Below, one piece after another: positions 61,141 through 64,000 of a DNA stretch of 64,000 nucleotides. The notes beneath the pieces were generated by a model, which was not told the DNA's origin, did no database searches, and worked only from the letters and a program-made list of their open reading frames with translations. The position numbers were made by a program, and so were the translations under genes. Every line of letters starts with the position of its first letter. The stretch's first letter is position 1. The stretch comes from Haematococcus lacustris (lineage: Eukaryota; Chlorophyta; Chlorophyceae; Chlamydomonadales; Haematococcaceae): contig JASKMD010000014.1 of assembly GCA_030144725.1 (NCBI GenBank), positions 375,420 through 439,419 on the forward strand. The letters run 5' to 3'.

Positions 61141-63036
61141 GTGCCAGTGCGCCACCTGGGGGTCCCTCTTGGGGCGGCCTCCTACGCTGCCACCAGCGAG
61201 GCCGCCTTCGGGGAGGCGGCCGCGGCCATGATGGCAGCCTCCCTCATTTGGCGACCCCAAGGCCTCAACCTCTTGGGGCGGGTACAGATGGCCCAGCAGT
61301 GCCTGGCCTCCAAGTCCATGTACCAAATGGCCTTCGTGCAAGCCTCCACTCCTCTGGCGCAGGCCATGGCCTTGGCTGTCTATCGCTTTGTGGCAGCCTC
61401 AGACCTGCCCCAGGAACGCAGCCCCAACAACAGCCGCCTCTACTCTAGCAAGGCCATCTGCGTGATGCCCCGGGGGGAGGGAGGGGTGGGGCTTCCTGAC
61501 CTGGGGGTCACCAGCACGGCCATGCTGGCGAAGATGCTGGCCCAGCTCTGGTCGCCCAGGGTTCGACCCTGGCAGCCTCTGACCCACAGCCTGCTGGCAG
61601 ACCCCTCCCACGGCCTCAGCACGTGGGTCATCACCGACCCCACCGCCCCCCCCTCGCGAGGCATCAGCCCACGGCTGCAAGCTCACGTGGCGGCCCTGGC
61701 TGAGCTCAAGCTGTTCCGTGCGGTGCCCCCCGCTAGCCAGTCCTTCTTCTCGGTGCTGGCGGAGCCGCTGTGGTACAACGCGCAAGTCCGCATGAACCCA
61801 GCAGCTAGGGAAGCAGCAGCTGAGCAGGGTTGGACCCACGTCCGCCACGTGAGGGAGGCCCTCCACAGCCCCGAGCTGGAGGGTGACGCCCGTTGGGCTG
61901 CGGACCCGGTCAGGGCTTGCCTCCCCGAGCCCTGGCAGGGCATGGTGGACCGCTTGCAGCCTCCGCAGCCGGAGTGGGAGTGCCTGAGGGTTGGGCCAGG
62001 GGTGGGGTTTGTGATGCGGCGCACCCCCCTGCTCCAGCCCTCCCACTGGGTGGGCCCCAACAGCCGCCTCTACCCCCTAGACCCCACAGGGCAAGGGCCC
62101 CTCGAGGCTTTTTGGGCGGAGGAGGGGGCGGCCTGGGAGCCAGCTGCGGTGGCCCGGCACAACAAGCTTAGCTACAGGCTGACCCCGGGGGAGCGAGCCA
62201 CCCACCTCCGCCCTCTACCCGCCCAGCGTCACGTGGCGCAGGAGCAGGCTCAGGGGCAGGAGCAAGGAGGAGCCAGGGCGGTTGGCAGGGGAGGGGGGCG
62301 AGCAAGGGGGCGGGGCGGTGGCAGGGGGCGAGGGCGTGGAGGAGGTGGAGGGCGTGGGGGAGCAGGGGTCGGGGCGGGAGGGCATGCTGCCGACCCTGCT
62401 GACGAGGGGCCTGGCACCTGGCCTGAGGAGGAGTGGCTCTTGGGCCCCTGGGCTCACCTGCAGCTGGACCCTCAGGTGTGGGGCATGGGCACCACCACCC
62501 TGCTGGACTTCTCTGTCAAGCATGCCATGGTGCGCCTCCACCAGCTCCAGCGCGTCAGTGCCGACCCCCTCTACCCACCCAGTGGGGGCCTGTGGCCTGC
62601 GCTGTGGGGTGTGCGCCCCCCCCCGTGCATCGGGCGAACCGGAGGTGGCAGCGGTGGCTGATGGAGCCCTGCGGGCGCTGGAGCTCAAGTGGGAGGCCAA
62701 CGCGCAGCAGGTGGCAGGCCAGACGGCAGCGGGGGAGCGGGAGCAGCAGGGCAGGGATGTGGAGGAGCGGCTCCCCGAGGAGGTGCAGGGCAGCCAACCG
62801 CCTCGCTGGCTTGACACCTCCGCCAGGGCGCACCAGCGACCATCGCCGCAAATGAGGGCGGCCCAGCAGGCTGAGCGGCAGCTGGAGGCCCAGCAGCGGC
62901 GTGTGGGCAGGCAGCCAGTTGCTCAGCCCGCCCTCCGGGCCGACACCGTGGACCAGCTGGCTGTGGGTGATCAGGCGGGCCAGCCGTGTGCGAAGGTGTG
63001 GAAGGAGCTGCTAGACCCCACCCTCCGTCGGGAGCA
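61141..63036 (+). pseudogene. L1-like LINE ORF2 C-terminal fragment (right array)
   Basis: Frame 61141-62661 starts VRHLGVPLG and includes GRVQMAQQCLASK and GGVGLPDLGV. It passes a Gly/Arg-rich stretch and ends after a C-run near 62617-62626. The following frame continues SGEPEVAAVADGALRALELK to LRREH, where a Helitron interrupts it at 63036. Substitutions relative to unit A on the left include H/Q and P/L changes. Confidence 0.7.
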
Positions 63037-64000
63037 CTAGTACATCGGGCCCGTCCGACAGCGGACGGGGCACACGGACCAAGCTGTGCCCTCCGGCCAC
63101 AGCGCTCTTGCACCAGTCCTTGCACCAGCTCTTGCACCAGGCCACAGTGCTGAGTCTAAGTTCTGGATGTGTGAGTTTGAGTGCTGAGTCTGAGTGAGTG
63201 ACTGTGACAGCAATGGCTGTGTCTGCCCTACCAACCCCTTATTGGTGTCAGGGCCAGCATTCCGTAGGGCGAACCGTAGGTGCAAGGTCATCATTTTGCA
63301 AAAGTGAGTATGCAATTCGGTGCACATCAACTATAAAAACTACCACCATGCTGCCCTGTTGCTGCCCTACCCCGACCGGCTTCCCGGCTGCTGCCCTACC
63401 CTGCCCGGCTGCCCTGCTGCTGCCCTACCCTGACCGGCTTCCCGGCTGCCCTGCTGCTGCCCTACACTGACCGGCTGCCCTGCTGGTGCCCTACCCTGAT
63501 CGCTGCTGATGCCCTGATGCCCTGCTGCTACCCTACCCTGACCGGCTGCCCGGCTGCCCTGCTGCTGCCCTACCCTGACCGGCTGCCCTGATGCCCTGCT
63601 GCTGCCCTACCCTGACCGGCTGCCCTGATGCCCTGCTGCTGCCCTTCCCTAACCGGCTGCCCTGCTGCTACCCTACCCTGCCCGGCTGCCCTGCTGCTGC
63701 CCTACCCTGACCGGCTGCCCTGCTGCTGCCCTACCCTGCCCAGCTGCCCTGCTGCTGCCATACCCTGACCAGCTGCCCTGCCCAGCCCGGCTGCCCTGAT
63801 GCCCTGCTGCTGCCCTACCCTGACCGGCTGCCCTGATGCCCTGCTGCTGCCCTACCCTGCCCGGCTGCCCTGATGCCCTGTTGCTGCCCTACCCTGCCCT
63901 GATGCCCTGCTGCTGCCCTACCCTGCCCGGCTGCCCTGCTGCTGCCCTACCCTGACCGGCTGCCCTGCTGCTGCCCTACCCTGCCCAGCTGCCCTGCTGC
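63037..64000 (-). mobile_element. Helitron, 3' end and interior (continues beyond window)
   Basis: On the minus strand it ends with the hairpin CCGTCC-GCTGT-CGGACGG, GCCCGATGTA and CTAG, followed by host T, and the host base before the break is A on that strand (LINE GACA-TGCTCC). This matches the 52000-53550 element. The 5' end is outside the window. Confidence 0.75.
63348..64000. repeat. About 29-bp minisatellite in the second Helitron
   Basis: More than 20 imperfect units of GCTGCCCTACCCTGACCGGC with CTGCCCTGCT spacers, running to the window end. Confidence 0.93.

Larger units (their letters stand above)
59825..63036 (+). repeat. LINE-derived tandem array (plus strand)
   Basis: The same unit structure as 1-4277 but inverted: C-terminus, 3' segment, next 5'-truncated unit. 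About 3.2 kb correspond to 3622-411 on the minus strand at roughly 99 percent identity by eye, so the window ends are large inverted repeats. Confidence 0.8.

Overview
The window looks like a repeat-rich region of a eukaryotic nuclear genome, most likely a chlorophyte (volvocalean/Chlamydomonas-like) green alga. This is inferred from tiny GT-AG introns, GC-rich DNA, chromodomain Ty3 elements, Helitrons, PIF/Harbinger and restriction-like-endonuclease LINE remains, and very abundant G-rich microsatellites. I see no bacterial gene, operon, CRISPR array, rRNA gene or recognisable host housekeeping gene. Nearly everything is mobile DNA, nested several layers deep. There are two 500-N scaffold gaps (4278-4777 and 37182-37681).

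The oldest layer is a tandem array with a period of about 3.23 kb, derived from the C-terminal half of an L1-like LINE. It lies on the minus strand at 1-4277 and on the plus strand at 59825-63036. One plus-strand LINE unit has been split into pieces by successive insertions: fragments at 7002-7700 (now inverted), 19733-20064, 44323-44422 and 59825 onward rejoin exactly at target-site duplications (TSDs). The insertions are: (1) a Ty3/gypsy chromodomain element, called LTR-L here, with LTRs at 6772-7001 and 19503-19732 and TSD CATCG; (2) a 24.3-kb terminal-inverted-repeat (TIR) DNA element, called X5, at 20065-44322 with TSD TG; (3) a Ty3 element, LTR1, at 44423-59824 with TSD CGGGT; (4) a solo LTR at 7241-7448 with TSD CAGGG; (5) a Helitron beginning at 63037.

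These insertions carry their own passengers. LTR-L holds two relatives of X5: X12, split between 4778-6207 and 7701-11632, and X34 at 12675-13713. It also holds a fold-back element and a 1.5-kb TIR element. LTR1 holds a second Ty3 element (LTR2, 46274-51944), a Helitron (52000-53550) and a non-autonomous LTR element (LTR3, 53675-56900); removing them restores a continuous pol reading frame. X5 holds a PIF/Harbinger-type element (24328-26965) with a six-exon Myb/SANT-like gene, a five-exon gene of unknown function (27260-28107), a hAT-like transposase fragment whose upstream intron is about 7 kb of (TGGGC)n, fold-back elements, minisatellites and a restriction-like-endonuclease LINE fragment.

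The most informative observations are: a conserved in-frame stop between gag and pol in two diverged Ty3 elements (TAG in one, TGA in the other), with conserved codons after it, which points to stop-codon readthrough; the giant X5 element with kilobases of G-quadruplex-capable repeats; the unknown five-exon gene with a homologous three-exon relative in the 15-kb region; and nine copies of a 72-78 bp intron-like cassette.
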